Assembly (NCBI RefSeq): GCF_000633515.1
Contig: NZ_AYMP01000010.1
Coordinates: 62,001 to 126,000 of the forward strand
DNA length: 64,000 nucleotides
DNA from: Morganella morganii H1r
GTDB taxonomy: Bacteria; Pseudomonadota; Gammaproteobacteria; Enterobacterales; Enterobacteriaceae
Reading direction: 5' to 3'
Shown here piece by piece: positions 35,042 to 42,599 of this stretch. How positions within the stretch are numbered: the stretch's first letter is position 1; the number at the start of each line of letters is the position of its first letter. Made by a program: the position numbers and the translations under genes. The notes beneath the pieces were generated by a model. It was given only the letters and a program-made list of their open reading frames with translations, had not been told where the DNA came from and did not search any database.

Positions 35042-36436
35042 ATGGCTTATATTCTCTCATTCCTGACTGAGATATTCAGTCAGCCTGCCTTTCTTATGGG
35101 GATTATCTCCCTGGTGGGGTTACTGGCATTACGGTCACCGGTCAATAAATTATTAACCGGGACATTAAAACCGATCCTCGGTTATTTAATGCTGAGTGCA
35201 GGTGCCGGCGTTATTGTGGCAAACCTGAATCCGCTCGGTGGTATTATTGAAGCCGGTTTTAATATCCGGGGCGTTATTCCGAATAACGAAGCGATTGTGT
35301 CTGTTGCCCAGAAGTTACTGGGCGTGGAAACCATGAGTATTTTATTACTCGGCTTTATTTTCAACCTGGCGATTGCCCGTTTTACCAAATATAAATATAT
35401 CTTTTTAACCGGTCACCACTCTTTCTTTTTAGCCTGCTTATTCTCGGCGGTATTACAGGCCGCGCATTTCAAAGGCTGGGAAATGGTGATTATCGGCGGT
35501 TTCCTGCTGGGTGCCTGGTCTGCTATTTCACCGGCAATCGGGCAGCGTTATACCAAGCGCGTAACGGAAGACGGCGGTATTGCCATGGGGCACTTTGGTT
35601 CCCTCGGTTATTACCTGTCGGCCTGGATTGCGGCAAAAACCGGTAAAGCGGAAAACTCATTTGCGGATACTGAAATCTCCGAAAAATGGGGCTTCCTGCG
35701 CGATACCACTGTAACGACCGGTATTGTGATGGTGGTGATTTATCTGGTGTGCAGCATCGTTGCCGGTTCCGCTTATATCAGCACCATCACTGAGCAGAAT
35801 ATGGTGATCTTCTCTATCCTGACCGGTCTGCAGTTCGCGGTGGGTGTGGCGATTGTTTACAGCGGCGTGCGCTTAATCCTGGGTGATCTGGTGCCTGCGT
35901 TCCAGGGTATCAGCCAGAAACTGATCCCGAACTCGATTCCGGCGGTCGACTGTGCTGTCTTCTTTACCTTCAGCCCGACAGCAGTGGTGATCGGCTTTAT
36001 CAGCTCCTTTATCGGCGGGCTTGTCGGCATGCTGATGCTGGGCGGTCTGGGGATGGCGCTGATTATCCCGGGCATGGTGCCGCACTTCTTCTGCGGCGGT
36101 ACATCCGGTGTATTTGCGGACAAACTGGGCGGCAAAAAGGGCTGTATTATCGCCTCCTTTATCGGCGGTATTTTCCTCGCCTTCTTACCGGCCATGCTGT
36201 TACCGGCGCTGGGCAACCTGGGCTTCGAAAACAGTACCTTTGCAGACTTTGACTTCGCGGTGTGGGGCATTGTTATCGGTGAAGCCTTTACCCACTTCGG
36301 TCAGATTGCGATTTACCTGATTTGTTTTGTTCTGGTTCTGGCATTACTGGCGCCGTTTGCCTTTAAATCCGTCAAAGTGGTGGGTGATACCCTGAGCTAT
36401 GACGAATTAATGGAAAAAGACCGCGCACATAAGTAA
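35042..36436 (+). CDS. PTS EIIC permease (ascorbate/UlaA family)
   Basis: A 464-residue membrane permease of the UlaA/SgaT family, with about eleven hydrophobic helices. Recognisable blocks are GYLMLSAGAGVIVANLNPLG, NNEAIVSVAQKLLG, FTKYKYIFLTGHHSFF (the conserved HH pair near 126) and MVPHFFCGGTSGVFADKLGGKKG near 350. UlaA proteins are structurally unlike other PTS permeases. The family transports L-ascorbate in E. coli, but the ascorbate catabolic genes are absent here, so another substrate is likely. Confidence 0.88.
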   Translation: MAYILSFLTEIFSQPAFLMGIISLVGLLALRSPVNKLLTGTLKPILGYLMLSAGAGVIVANLNPLGGIIEAGFNIRGVIPNNEAIVSVAQKLLGVETMSILLLGFIFNLAIARFTKYKYIFLTGHHSFFLACLFSAVLQAAHFKGWEMVIIGGFLLGAWSAISPAIGQRYTKRVTEDGGIAMGHFGSLGYYLSAWIAAKTGKAENSFADTEISEKWGFLRDTTVTTGIVMVVIYLVCSIVAGSAYISTITEQNMVIFSILTGLQFAVGVAIVYSGVRLILGDLVPAFQGISQKLIPNSIPAVDCAVFFTFSPTAVVIGFISSFIGGLVGMLMLGGLGMALIIPGMVPHFFCGGTSGVFADKLGGKKGCIIASFIGGIFLAFLPAMLLPALGNLGFENSTFADFDFAVWGIVIGEAFTHFGQIAIYLICFVLVLALLAPFAFKSVKVVGDTLSYDELMEKDRAHK

Positions 36437-36470
36437 ACATGATACTGACGAAAGGTTTTAAGGAGTTGTT

Positions 36471-37436
36471 ATGGCAGTAATTTCTGTCGGTTTATCCTGC
36501 TTCGACCAGTTCTTCTTTCTTAACCGCTGGCCGGAGGAGAACAGCAAAAATTTCTCCGGCGATTTTATTGAAAGCGGTGGCGGACCCTGTGCCAATGCGG
36601 CATGGTTACTGGGATTGTGGGGAGAGGATATTTATTTTACCGGACACCTTAACCACGATATCTATGGCCAGAAAATTATTGATGAGTTTCATGATGTGGG
36701 TGTGAATACCGATTACGTTATTTTTAACGATGAAATGATCACACCGCTGGCATCTGTATTAGTGAATCAGTTAAATGGCTCCCGGACAATTATTACGCGC
36801 AAACTGGTCTCTCCGCCGCGTATGACATTTGAAGAAAAACTGAAAATTGATGAGCTGATTGCCCGCCTGACACAGGAGGATAAAGGGGAAGTCATCACGG
36901 TATTAATTGATGGTCATGAACCGGAGCTGAGTGAATATATTCTTACCCGTCTGCCTGATGCCCGCGTCGTGATGGACGCGGGGTCACTGCGGGAAAGCAA
37001 TTTAAATCTGGCGAAATATACCGATTATCTGGTCGCCAGTGAAAACTTTGCCCGTGATCTGATTGAGATTGATAAATTCACCACTGATATTCAGTTAAAA
37101 ACGGCATTAACGGAACTGAATAAACTGGCCCGGGGTGAGGCATTTATTACGCTGGGTGAGAAAGGCTGTGCGTATCTGCAAAACGGAATGCTGACAATAT
37201 CACCGGCATTTATCTGTAATGCCATTGATACAACCGGTGCCGGTGATATATTTCATGGCGCATTTACGTACGGGGTTCATTATAACTGGCATATTGAGAA
37301 TATTATTTTATTTGCCAGTCTGTCAGCAGCCATCTCAATTGAGAAAAAAGGGGTGCGCGAATCAATGCCGGATTTGGCGGATGTCCATAATGCGGTGAAT
37401 AAATACGAAAGAAATCTGAAACACTATTTTGATTAA
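36471..37436 (+). CDS. PfkB-family sugar kinase
   Basis: A 321-residue carbohydrate kinase of the ribokinase/PfkB family. Substrate-site ESGGGPCANAAWLLGLWG lies near 38 and the catalytic DTTGAGDIFHGAF near 252. Between the PTS and a class II aldolase, its likely job is to phosphorylate the imported sugar phosphate to a bisphosphate for aldol cleavage, as tagatose-6-phosphate kinase does in galactitol use; this is inference from order. ATG follows AAGGAG. Confidence 0.85.
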   Translation: MAVISVGLSCFDQFFFLNRWPEENSKNFSGDFIESGGGPCANAAWLLGLWGEDIYFTGHLNHDIYGQKIIDEFHDVGVNTDYVIFNDEMITPLASVLVNQLNGSRTIITRKLVSPPRMTFEEKLKIDELIARLTQEDKGEVITVLIDGHEPELSEYILTRLPDARVVMDAGSLRESNLNLAKYTDYLVASENFARDLIEIDKFTTDIQLKTALTELNKLARGEAFITLGEKGCAYLQNGMLTISPAFICNAIDTTGAGDIFHGAFTYGVHYNWHIENIILFASLSAAISIEKKGVRESMPDLADVHNAVNKYERNLKHYFD

Positions 37437-37485
37437 TACTGGTTTTTGATTAAATTCCAGTTATACGCCAACAAGGGGAAATCCG

Positions 37486-38349
37486 ATGTTAGTTTCGATG
37501 GAGAATATGCTCAATCGTGCCTTTGCACGCCAGTACGCCGTCGGTCAGTTTAATATTAATAACCTGGAGTGGACCGGTACGGTATTAAAAGTTGCACAGC
37601 AACTGCGTTCCCCGGTTATTTTAGGTGTCTCCGGCGGAACCATAAAACATATGCTCGGGCTGAAATGTATTCACGATATTGTGGTGAATGCGATGGAGTT
37701 TCTGGAAATAGATGTGCCGGTGGCACTGCATCTGGATCACGGCCAGTCTTATGAAGCCTGCGAAGCGGCTATTAAAGCCGGTTTCAGCTCCGTGATGTTC
37801 GACGGTTCACATATGCCGTTTGCCGAAAACCTGGCAATCACCAAACGCCTGGTGACTTACGCGCACCGCCGTGGTGTGTCTGTGGAGGCAGAGCTGGGCA
37901 CCATCGCGGGCAGTGAAGACGGAATTGTGAATTCTCACGTGATTTATGCGGACCCGGCAGAGTGTCAGACGCTGGTGGAAGAAACCGGTGTGGATTGCCT
38001 GGCAGCGGCGCTCGGCTCGACACACGGGCTGTATAAAGGCAAGGCGAAGCTCGGTTTTGCGGAAATGCAGCATATCGCGCAGCTGGTGAAAGTGCCGCTG
38101 GTACTGCACGGCGGAACCGGTATTTCGGATGAGGATATGAAGAAAGCCATTTCACTCGGTACGGCGAAAATCAACGTTAATACGGAAAATATGTATGCGT
38201 GGTGCCTGTCTGTGAAAGAGCAGTTTGAACAGCAGGGCGCGCATGATATCAACGACCCGCGCAAAGTGATTATGAAAGGATTGCAGCCGGTTGCGGAGCG
38301 GGTGGAAGAGCGTATGCGCCTGTTCGGCTCTGCCGGGCAGTCTCTGTAA
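37486..38349 (+). CDS. Class II ketose-bisphosphate aldolase
   Basis: A 287-residue zinc-dependent aldolase of the GatY/KbaY/FbaA family. Zinc-site and catalytic residues are visible: ALHLDHGQSYE (Asp near 82 and His near 83), VSVEAELGTIAGSEDG, GSTHGLYKGKAKL with a metal His near 180, LVLHGGTGISD with another near 208, and the phosphate-binding KINVNTEN near 230. It would release dihydroxyacetone phosphate plus an aldehyde from the bisphosphate made by the adjacent kinase. The true substrate is not evident. Confidence 0.87.
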   Translation: MLVSMENMLNRAFARQYAVGQFNINNLEWTGTVLKVAQQLRSPVILGVSGGTIKHMLGLKCIHDIVVNAMEFLEIDVPVALHLDHGQSYEACEAAIKAGFSSVMFDGSHMPFAENLAITKRLVTYAHRRGVSVEAELGTIAGSEDGIVNSHVIYADPAECQTLVEETGVDCLAAALGSTHGLYKGKAKLGFAEMQHIAQLVKVPLVLHGGTGISDEDMKKAISLGTAKINVNTENMYAWCLSVKEQFEQQGAHDINDPRKVIMKGLQPVAERVEERMRLFGSAGQSL

Positions 38350-38350
38350 C

Positions 38351-38392
38351 CCCGTCAGATCCTGCGGTGGCCGCCGCTCAGGCGGTCACCGG
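38351..38392. terminator. Hairpin between the convergent aldolase and LysR genes
   Basis: GGTGGCCGCC-GCTCA-GGCGGTCACC forms a near-perfect stem overlapping the last codons of the LysR gene. It likely serves both converging transcripts. Confidence 0.55.
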
Positions 38393-39280
38393 GGATTGGG
38401 TCAGATAATCTTTGGCATTATTAATAATGGCCTGTGAAATCCGCTGTAATGTGCCGGATTCCGGCTGGTAACGGTGCCAGTAAAGCTGTTTTTGCTGCAC
38501 CAGTTCCGGCACCAGATTAATCATCCGTCCGGATTCAAGCTCATGTTTAATCTGATGTTCCGCAATCATACAGCAGGCGGAGTTTTGCAGTACCAGCTGA
38601 ATATAGGCCTCTGATGACGGTACAATATGGCTGTTCAGGCTTCCCGGTGTTAAACGGAAATACTCCTGCAAAAAGATATGGTGCATATCTGATGAGTGGT
38701 TAAATGACACCACCGGTGCCCGCAGCAGGGTCTCTTTGGTCACTCCTTTGCTGAAATATTTTTCCGCAAAAGCCGGGCTGGAGACAAAAATATAATCCAT
38801 CGCTCCAAGATAATCACAGGTTCCGCCGACAGCAGGCAGCGGCTGCATACTGATTGCGCCGACCGCCTCCCCTTTGAGCAGATAGTCGAGTGTCCGGCTC
38901 TCATCATCCACTTTAATATCCAGACGAATGGCGCGATCATCCAGGATCGGCTTGATAGCGGATAAAAACCAGGTCGCAAGGGAGTCGGCGTTAATGGAGA
39001 TCGGGATAGTGACCACGTGGTTACCGCTTTCATTATCAAACGCATCATGTTCAATTAAATCAACGTGGTACAGAAGACCCAGCAGCTTTTGCCCGAGCTC
39101 GGTCGGCTTTGGCGGCACGGTGCGTGTCAGCAGCAGGGAACCGACCTGATTTTCCAGCTGTTTTACCCGCTGGGACACCGCAGACTGAGTGATAAAGAGT
39201 TTCGCTGAGGCTTTCTCGAATCCCTGCTCTTTGATAATCAGATCCAGCAATCTCAGTGATTTATAATCGACATTCTTCAT
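38378..39280 (-). CDS. LysR-family transcriptional regulator
   Basis: A 300-residue LysR regulator. The N-terminal winged HTH is LRLLDLIIKEQGFEKASAKLFITQSAVSQRVKQLENQVGSLLLTRT, with the classic SAVSQRVKQLE recognition helix. The effector domain (about 90-295) contains ISINADSLATWFLSAI. The N-terminus VDYKSLRLLDLIIKEQGFEKAS resembles ArgP/IciA-type members more than sugar regulators. It converges on the PTS-kinase-aldolase operon; control of that operon would be unusual for a LysR gene in this position and is not shown by the sequence. Confidence 0.85.
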   Translation of the reverse strand: MKNVDYKSLRLLDLIIKEQGFEKASAKLFITQSAVSQRVKQLENQVGSLLLTRTVPPKPTELGQKLLGLLYHVDLIEHDAFDNESGNHVVTIPISINADSLATWFLSAIKPILDDRAIRLDIKVDDESRTLDYLLKGEAVGAISMQPLPAVGGTCDYLGAMDYIFVSSPAFAEKYFSKGVTKETLLRAPVVSFNHSSDMHHIFLQEYFRLTPGSLNSHIVPSSEAYIQLVLQNSACCMIAEHQIKHELESGRMINLVPELVQQKQLYWHRYQPESGTLQRISQAIINNAKDYLTQSPVTA

Positions 39281-39340
39281 GGAAACCCTGCGGTGGTGGT
39301 GAAAAGTACGGCTATTCTACACGAAAAGGGCGATGGGAGG

Positions 39341-39367
39341 AAAAACGCCGGTACGGGCATACCGGCG
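39341..39367 (-). terminator. Terminator of the fimbrial operon
   Basis: On the minus strand CGCCGGTA-TGCCCG-TACCGGCG is followed by TTTTT, 12 bases after the adhesin stop: a canonical intrinsic terminator. Confidence 0.88.
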
Positions 39368-39378
39368 CGTAAAGACGA

Positions 39379-40242
39379 TCAGTCAATGGTCATAATAATG
39401 GATATATTGCCGGTAAAAGGCCCTGCTTCCACCGGCCCGGTGGTTTCCAGTGTGCTTTTCAGCAGTGCGTTTGCTTCATAATCACCGCGCACAAAAACAG
39501 GCACACCACCGCCGGACGCGTTCAGCGGATAGCCGTTCAGTGTCAGTTTGCTGTAGAGGTTATTTTTCAGCTTCAGGCGGGATTCGGTATCACTCACCGA
39601 GTAAATCCGGACGGTGGCATCTTTGCTGCATTTCATTCTCAGGTACTGGCTGGCCTGGTCACCGTTAATTTCATTATCCGGAATCCGGCCGTGATCGAGA
39701 ATGGCGCTCGGATAGTCAGCAGTAAAACTGCAAATGCCGCCCGGTGGTGGCGCCACGCCGCAGACAGAATCCGGATACATATAACCGTTACCGGCGGTCG
39801 GGCTGCTGGTTAAAAAGAGGGTCACGCATTCGTTACGGATAACATCACCTTTGTGATTGGTTTCACCGTCAAACGGCAGTCCGCCGAAACAGGTATTATA
39901 TATATAGTTATAAACGGCAGTAGCATCCGGCAGTGTCATCAGGTTCATATTCCGGCAGCGTCCCTGAAATTCGCTGTTATTACGGGAGGATATACCGCCC
40001 CGGTCTGCGTTTGTGTGGCGGTGATTAATATTGGCGTAACATTTTTTTGTCAGACCCACTTTCACACAAGGATGCACGCTGCCCGCAGGCGGCGGAGTCC
40101 AGGCGGTAATCCGGTAGTAATAATCGATATCCTTCGGCTTACCTTCCGACCGGATAATGTAGCTGTACAGCGTCGCCTGCGCGGGCAGTATAAATAAAAA
40201 GAGTGTGATCAGCACACTGATATAACGGAAGATCCTGGTCAT
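39379..40242 (-). CDS. MrpH-like fimbrial tip adhesin
   Basis: A 287-residue two-domain adhesin at the end of the operon. A signal peptide (to about residue 23, LPAQA) precedes a receptor-binding domain with several Cys and the His pair of NINHRHTNADRGG (His74 and His76) plus ETNHKGD (His130), the three-His arrangement known to bind zinc in Proteus mirabilis MrpH. The C-terminal pilin domain starts near SFTADYPSAILDHG and ends in the strand FTGNISIIMTID for donor-strand exchange. It probably binds a host or abiotic surface; the exact ligand is unknown. Confidence 0.8.
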   Translation of the reverse strand: MTRIFRYISVLITLFLFILPAQATLYSYIIRSEGKPKDIDYYYRITAWTPPPAGSVHPCVKVGLTKKCYANINHRHTNADRGGISSRNNSEFQGRCRNMNLMTLPDATAVYNYIYNTCFGGLPFDGETNHKGDVIRNECVTLFLTSSPTAGNGYMYPDSVCGVAPPPGGICSFTADYPSAILDHGRIPDNEINGDQASQYLRMKCSKDATVRIYSVSDTESRLKLKNNLYSKLTLNGYPLNASGGGVPVFVRGDYEANALLKSTLETTGPVEAGPFTGNISIIMTID

Positions 40243-40249
40243 ACCGGCC

Positions 40250-40792
40250 TCAGAAATAATCGATAGTCAGAAACGCGGTGGAATTAAACGCGCCGTACTT
40301 AATGGTTTTATCGGCTTTTGCTTTCGGGTCAACCTGCAGAAACGCGGTAAAACGGATGTTGTTCTCGCCGTTTCCGGCAATGGTCATGGCGTCGGAAAAC
40401 TGATTCAGCGGGATCAGCGGAATAGTATCTGTCCGCACGCCGATAGAAAACCCGCCTGCGTCACTGGACGGATCCAGAGCGAGATAGGATGGCATATCCG
40501 GGGTGCCGGTCCCGGTGAATTTAACCTTAAAGCGGTTCATATCCGTGGTATCACAATCAGACAGGATCAGAGAAAAGGATTTGTGCACCTCAGTCCCTTC
40601 ATACAGATCCGGCAGGGAGACATCACTGAAATCCACCAGCATATCTTTATTTTCCGGCAGCAGCGTACAGGGGTCGTTAAACAGTTCCCCTGTCACCCGC
40701 AGATTATCGGCAGCATGGCTTGCCGGGATAAAGGCGGCGGAGAATGCCAGTGCGCCGCTGAATAACAGACTGAAAGCAGCAGGGCGGTTCAT
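40250..40792 (-). CDS. Minor fimbrial subunit (MrpG-like position)
   Basis: A 180-residue type 1-like pilin with signal peptide (to about residue 27, ASHAA), the paired Cys of FNDPCTLLP and LSDCDTTDM, and the terminal donor-strand motif AFNSTAFLTIDYF. It lies seven bases upstream of the adhesin gene and shares one base with the preceding subunit gene. Minor subunits of this kind link the adhesin to the shaft. Confidence 0.83.
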   Translation of the reverse strand: MNRPAAFSLLFSGALAFSAAFIPASHAADNLRVTGELFNDPCTLLPENKDMLVDFSDVSLPDLYEGTEVHKSFSLILSDCDTTDMNRFKVKFTGTGTPDMPSYLALDPSSDAGGFSIGVRTDTIPLIPLNQFSDAMTIAGNGENNIRFTAFLQVDPKAKADKTIKYGAFNSTAFLTIDYF

Positions 40793-41283
40793 CAGAAATA
40801 CTCCATTGTTACAGTGCCGGTGCCGCTGAAAGCGCCGGGCGTGACGTCCCCGTCCGGGTTTTTGGTCAGCACAATGGTTAATGTCAGATTGCGGCTGTTT
40901 ACCGGGTGTGCTTTGCCTAAATCCAGTTTTACCCCGGCAAGTTCAGCGGTAAAGCCCAGATTGTTCTGGTTGGTTTTCACCAGTTTGTTATTGAACTGTG
41001 CCCGCGGCCCGTCAACGGTGAGGAAATATTTGAAATTCTCTGAGTCCTGCTCACAGACAAAGGGGATATCCACATCTTTGCGGATATCTGACTTTTCCAG
41101 CGTTTTTATCTGGATACGCTGAAAATCAACCAGGATTTCTTCGTTATTATTCACTTTACAGGGCGGCGGCGGCTGAAGCCTTCCGGTGATCCGGATTTCA
41201 GCAGAACTGTGTGCTACCCCTGTAGCGGCATACACCGGCAGAGCAAGGCAGGACAGCATCAGGGGTGCGATTAAATGTCGCAT
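40792..41283 (-). CDS. Minor fimbrial subunit (MrpF-like position)
   Basis: A 163-residue pilin. Signal peptide (ending PVYAAT), then ITGRLQPPPPCKVNNNEEILVDF with the first Cys, VPFVCEQDSENF with the second, and the terminal strand GAFSGTGTVTMEYF. The ATG at 41283 is preceded by AAGGAA; a GTG directly before it is an alternative. It is nine bases after the preceding subunit's stop. Confidence 0.82.
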   Translation of the reverse strand: MRHLIAPLMLSCLALPVYAATGVAHSSAEIRITGRLQPPPPCKVNNNEEILVDFQRIQIKTLEKSDIRKDVDIPFVCEQDSENFKYFLTVDGPRAQFNNKLVKTNQNNLGFTAELAGVKLDLGKAHPVNSRNLTLTIVLTKNPDGDVTPGAFSGTGTVTMEYF

Positions 41284-41292
41284 CACAATTCC

Positions 41293-41784
41293 TTATTCAT
41301 AATCGATATGGATAGTGGCCGTGGCACTGAATTCACCGGCGGGCAGTTTTACTGCCGGTTTCTTTGCCAGGACAACCATAATGCCGGGTTGTACCGGATA
41401 CTGAATGGTCATTTTTTCATTCAGCGGCATCAGCTTGTCATCTGCCAGAAATTTCACCGCCAGATCACTGACACTGGTGGAAAGATAGCGGGAATCGACG
41501 GAGGATGAGGTGCCGGTGATATACAGCTTCATGGCGCGGGCACGGTTATCCTGACACTCTATCCGGTAATCCAGTTTTTCGCGGTAATTGTCGTTGTCTA
41601 TCCGGGTGGTGGAGACATCCTTAAAATCAATCAGGATATTATCGCCCTGATTAATTTTGCAGGGTGCGATAAATATCTCCCCGCGGACATACACATCGAT
41701 ATAGGTGTAAGAACCGCCGGAGACCATCAGCGGCAGGCACAACAGTGCTGCGCAGCCGGTACGGAAAAGCATGGTCAGTGTCAT
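41293..41784 (-). CDS. Minor fimbrial subunit (MrpE-like position)
   Basis: A 163-residue pilin-like protein. Signal peptide (LLCLPLMVSGG), then VYVRGEIFIAPCKINQGDNILIDF with the first Cys, RIECQDNRAR with the second, and a terminal strand GEFSATATIHIDYE. The ATG at 41784 has AGGAGG eight bases upstream; a longer frame to 41844 overlaps the chaperone gene and lacks a site. It follows the chaperone gene closely. Confidence 0.82.
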   Translation of the reverse strand: MTLTMLFRTGCAALLCLPLMVSGGSYTYIDVYVRGEIFIAPCKINQGDNILIDFKDVSTTRIDNDNYREKLDYRIECQDNRARAMKLYITGTSSSVDSRYLSTSVSDLAVKFLADDKLMPLNEKMTIQYPVQPGIMVVLAKKPAVKLPAGEFSATATIHIDYE

Positions 41785-41803
41785 CGGCGGTTCCTCCTGT
41801 TCA

Positions 41804-42538
41804 TTATTTGCTGTCTGACTGTACGGTACAGCTGCTGCCGGCACAGCTGAATTTCAGGGGTTTGGTATCACCGTAGTCATTGACGTAATAAATAACCGGC
41901 GCGTTACCCAGCGCAGGTGCACTGAAAGAGGCGGAGGCTTTCGGTGATACCATCAGCGGCTCAAATTTCACTTCTTTTCCGCCGGTGGCATCCAGACGGG
42001 TGACCGACAGATGGTATGGCGTGGTGTTTTCAATGGTGTACTGCCCGCCGTTCTGCGACAGACGGATGCCATCCGCACCGGCGATTTTTTCCATCCGCTC
42101 CTGAACCTGAATCGCTTTCGGACGGTAGAACAGCTTGATCTTGGTTTGCAGGGCGATTTGCAGCACGTTACTTTTCTCAACGGCCGGCGGAATCTCGCGG
42201 ACGTTCAGATAAAAGACGGATTCACGGTCAGCCGGTAGTGAGGCGGCTTCCGGAGAGAGCTGCACTTTAATCTGGCTTTTGCTGTTAGGCTCAATCCGCT
42301 GCACCGGCGGAGTAACAAATACCGGCGATGTGATTTTCTGTCCGGTGCTGTTCTCAATCCAGGACTGCGCCAGATACGGTTTGCTGAGGTGCTCATTGGT
42401 GACCGTCAGCGGTACGGCTTTATCACCTTCGTTATAAATAACACGGGTTCTGTCGAGTGCGATGGCGGCTCGTGCGGTTACCGGAATGGCAGCCAGGGTG
42501 GTCAGTGCAGCGCAGAATAAGGTGGTCACTTTTCTCAT
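41804..42538 (-). CDS. Periplasmic fimbrial chaperone (PapD family)
   Basis: A 244-residue chaperone. After a signal peptide (to about residue 23) the N-terminal Ig domain shows ALDRTRVIYNEGDKAVPLTVTN with the subunit-binding Arg near the N-terminus, then FYLNVREIPP (the family signature) and LQIALQTKIKLFYRP with the conserved Lys. The C-domain carries a Cys pair in LKFSCAGSSCTV. The start at 42538 has AAGGAA seven bases upstream; a longer frame to 42640 overlaps the usher. It delivers subunits to the usher encoded upstream. Confidence 0.92.
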   Translation of the reverse strand: MRKVTTLFCAALTTLAAIPVTARAAIALDRTRVIYNEGDKAVPLTVTNEHLSKPYLAQSWIENSTGQKITSPVFVTPPVQRIEPNSKSQIKVQLSPEAASLPADRESVFYLNVREIPPAVEKSNVLQIALQTKIKLFYRPKAIQVQERMEKIAGADGIRLSQNGGQYTIENTTPYHLSVTRLDATGGKEVKFEPLMVSPKASASFSAPALGNAPVIYYVNDYGDTKPLKFSCAGSSCTVQSDSK

Positions 42539-42599
42539 GTCAGGGTTCCTTACGGATTTATCTGTTAATTCTGTCAAATACAAACCGGTGCTGCCGGAT

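Noticed and set aside
34731-36436. L-ascorbate utilisation operon
   Set aside because: The EIIB and EIIC are ascorbate-type, but no lactonase, decarboxylase or epimerase genes follow; kinase and aldolase indicate a different substrate.
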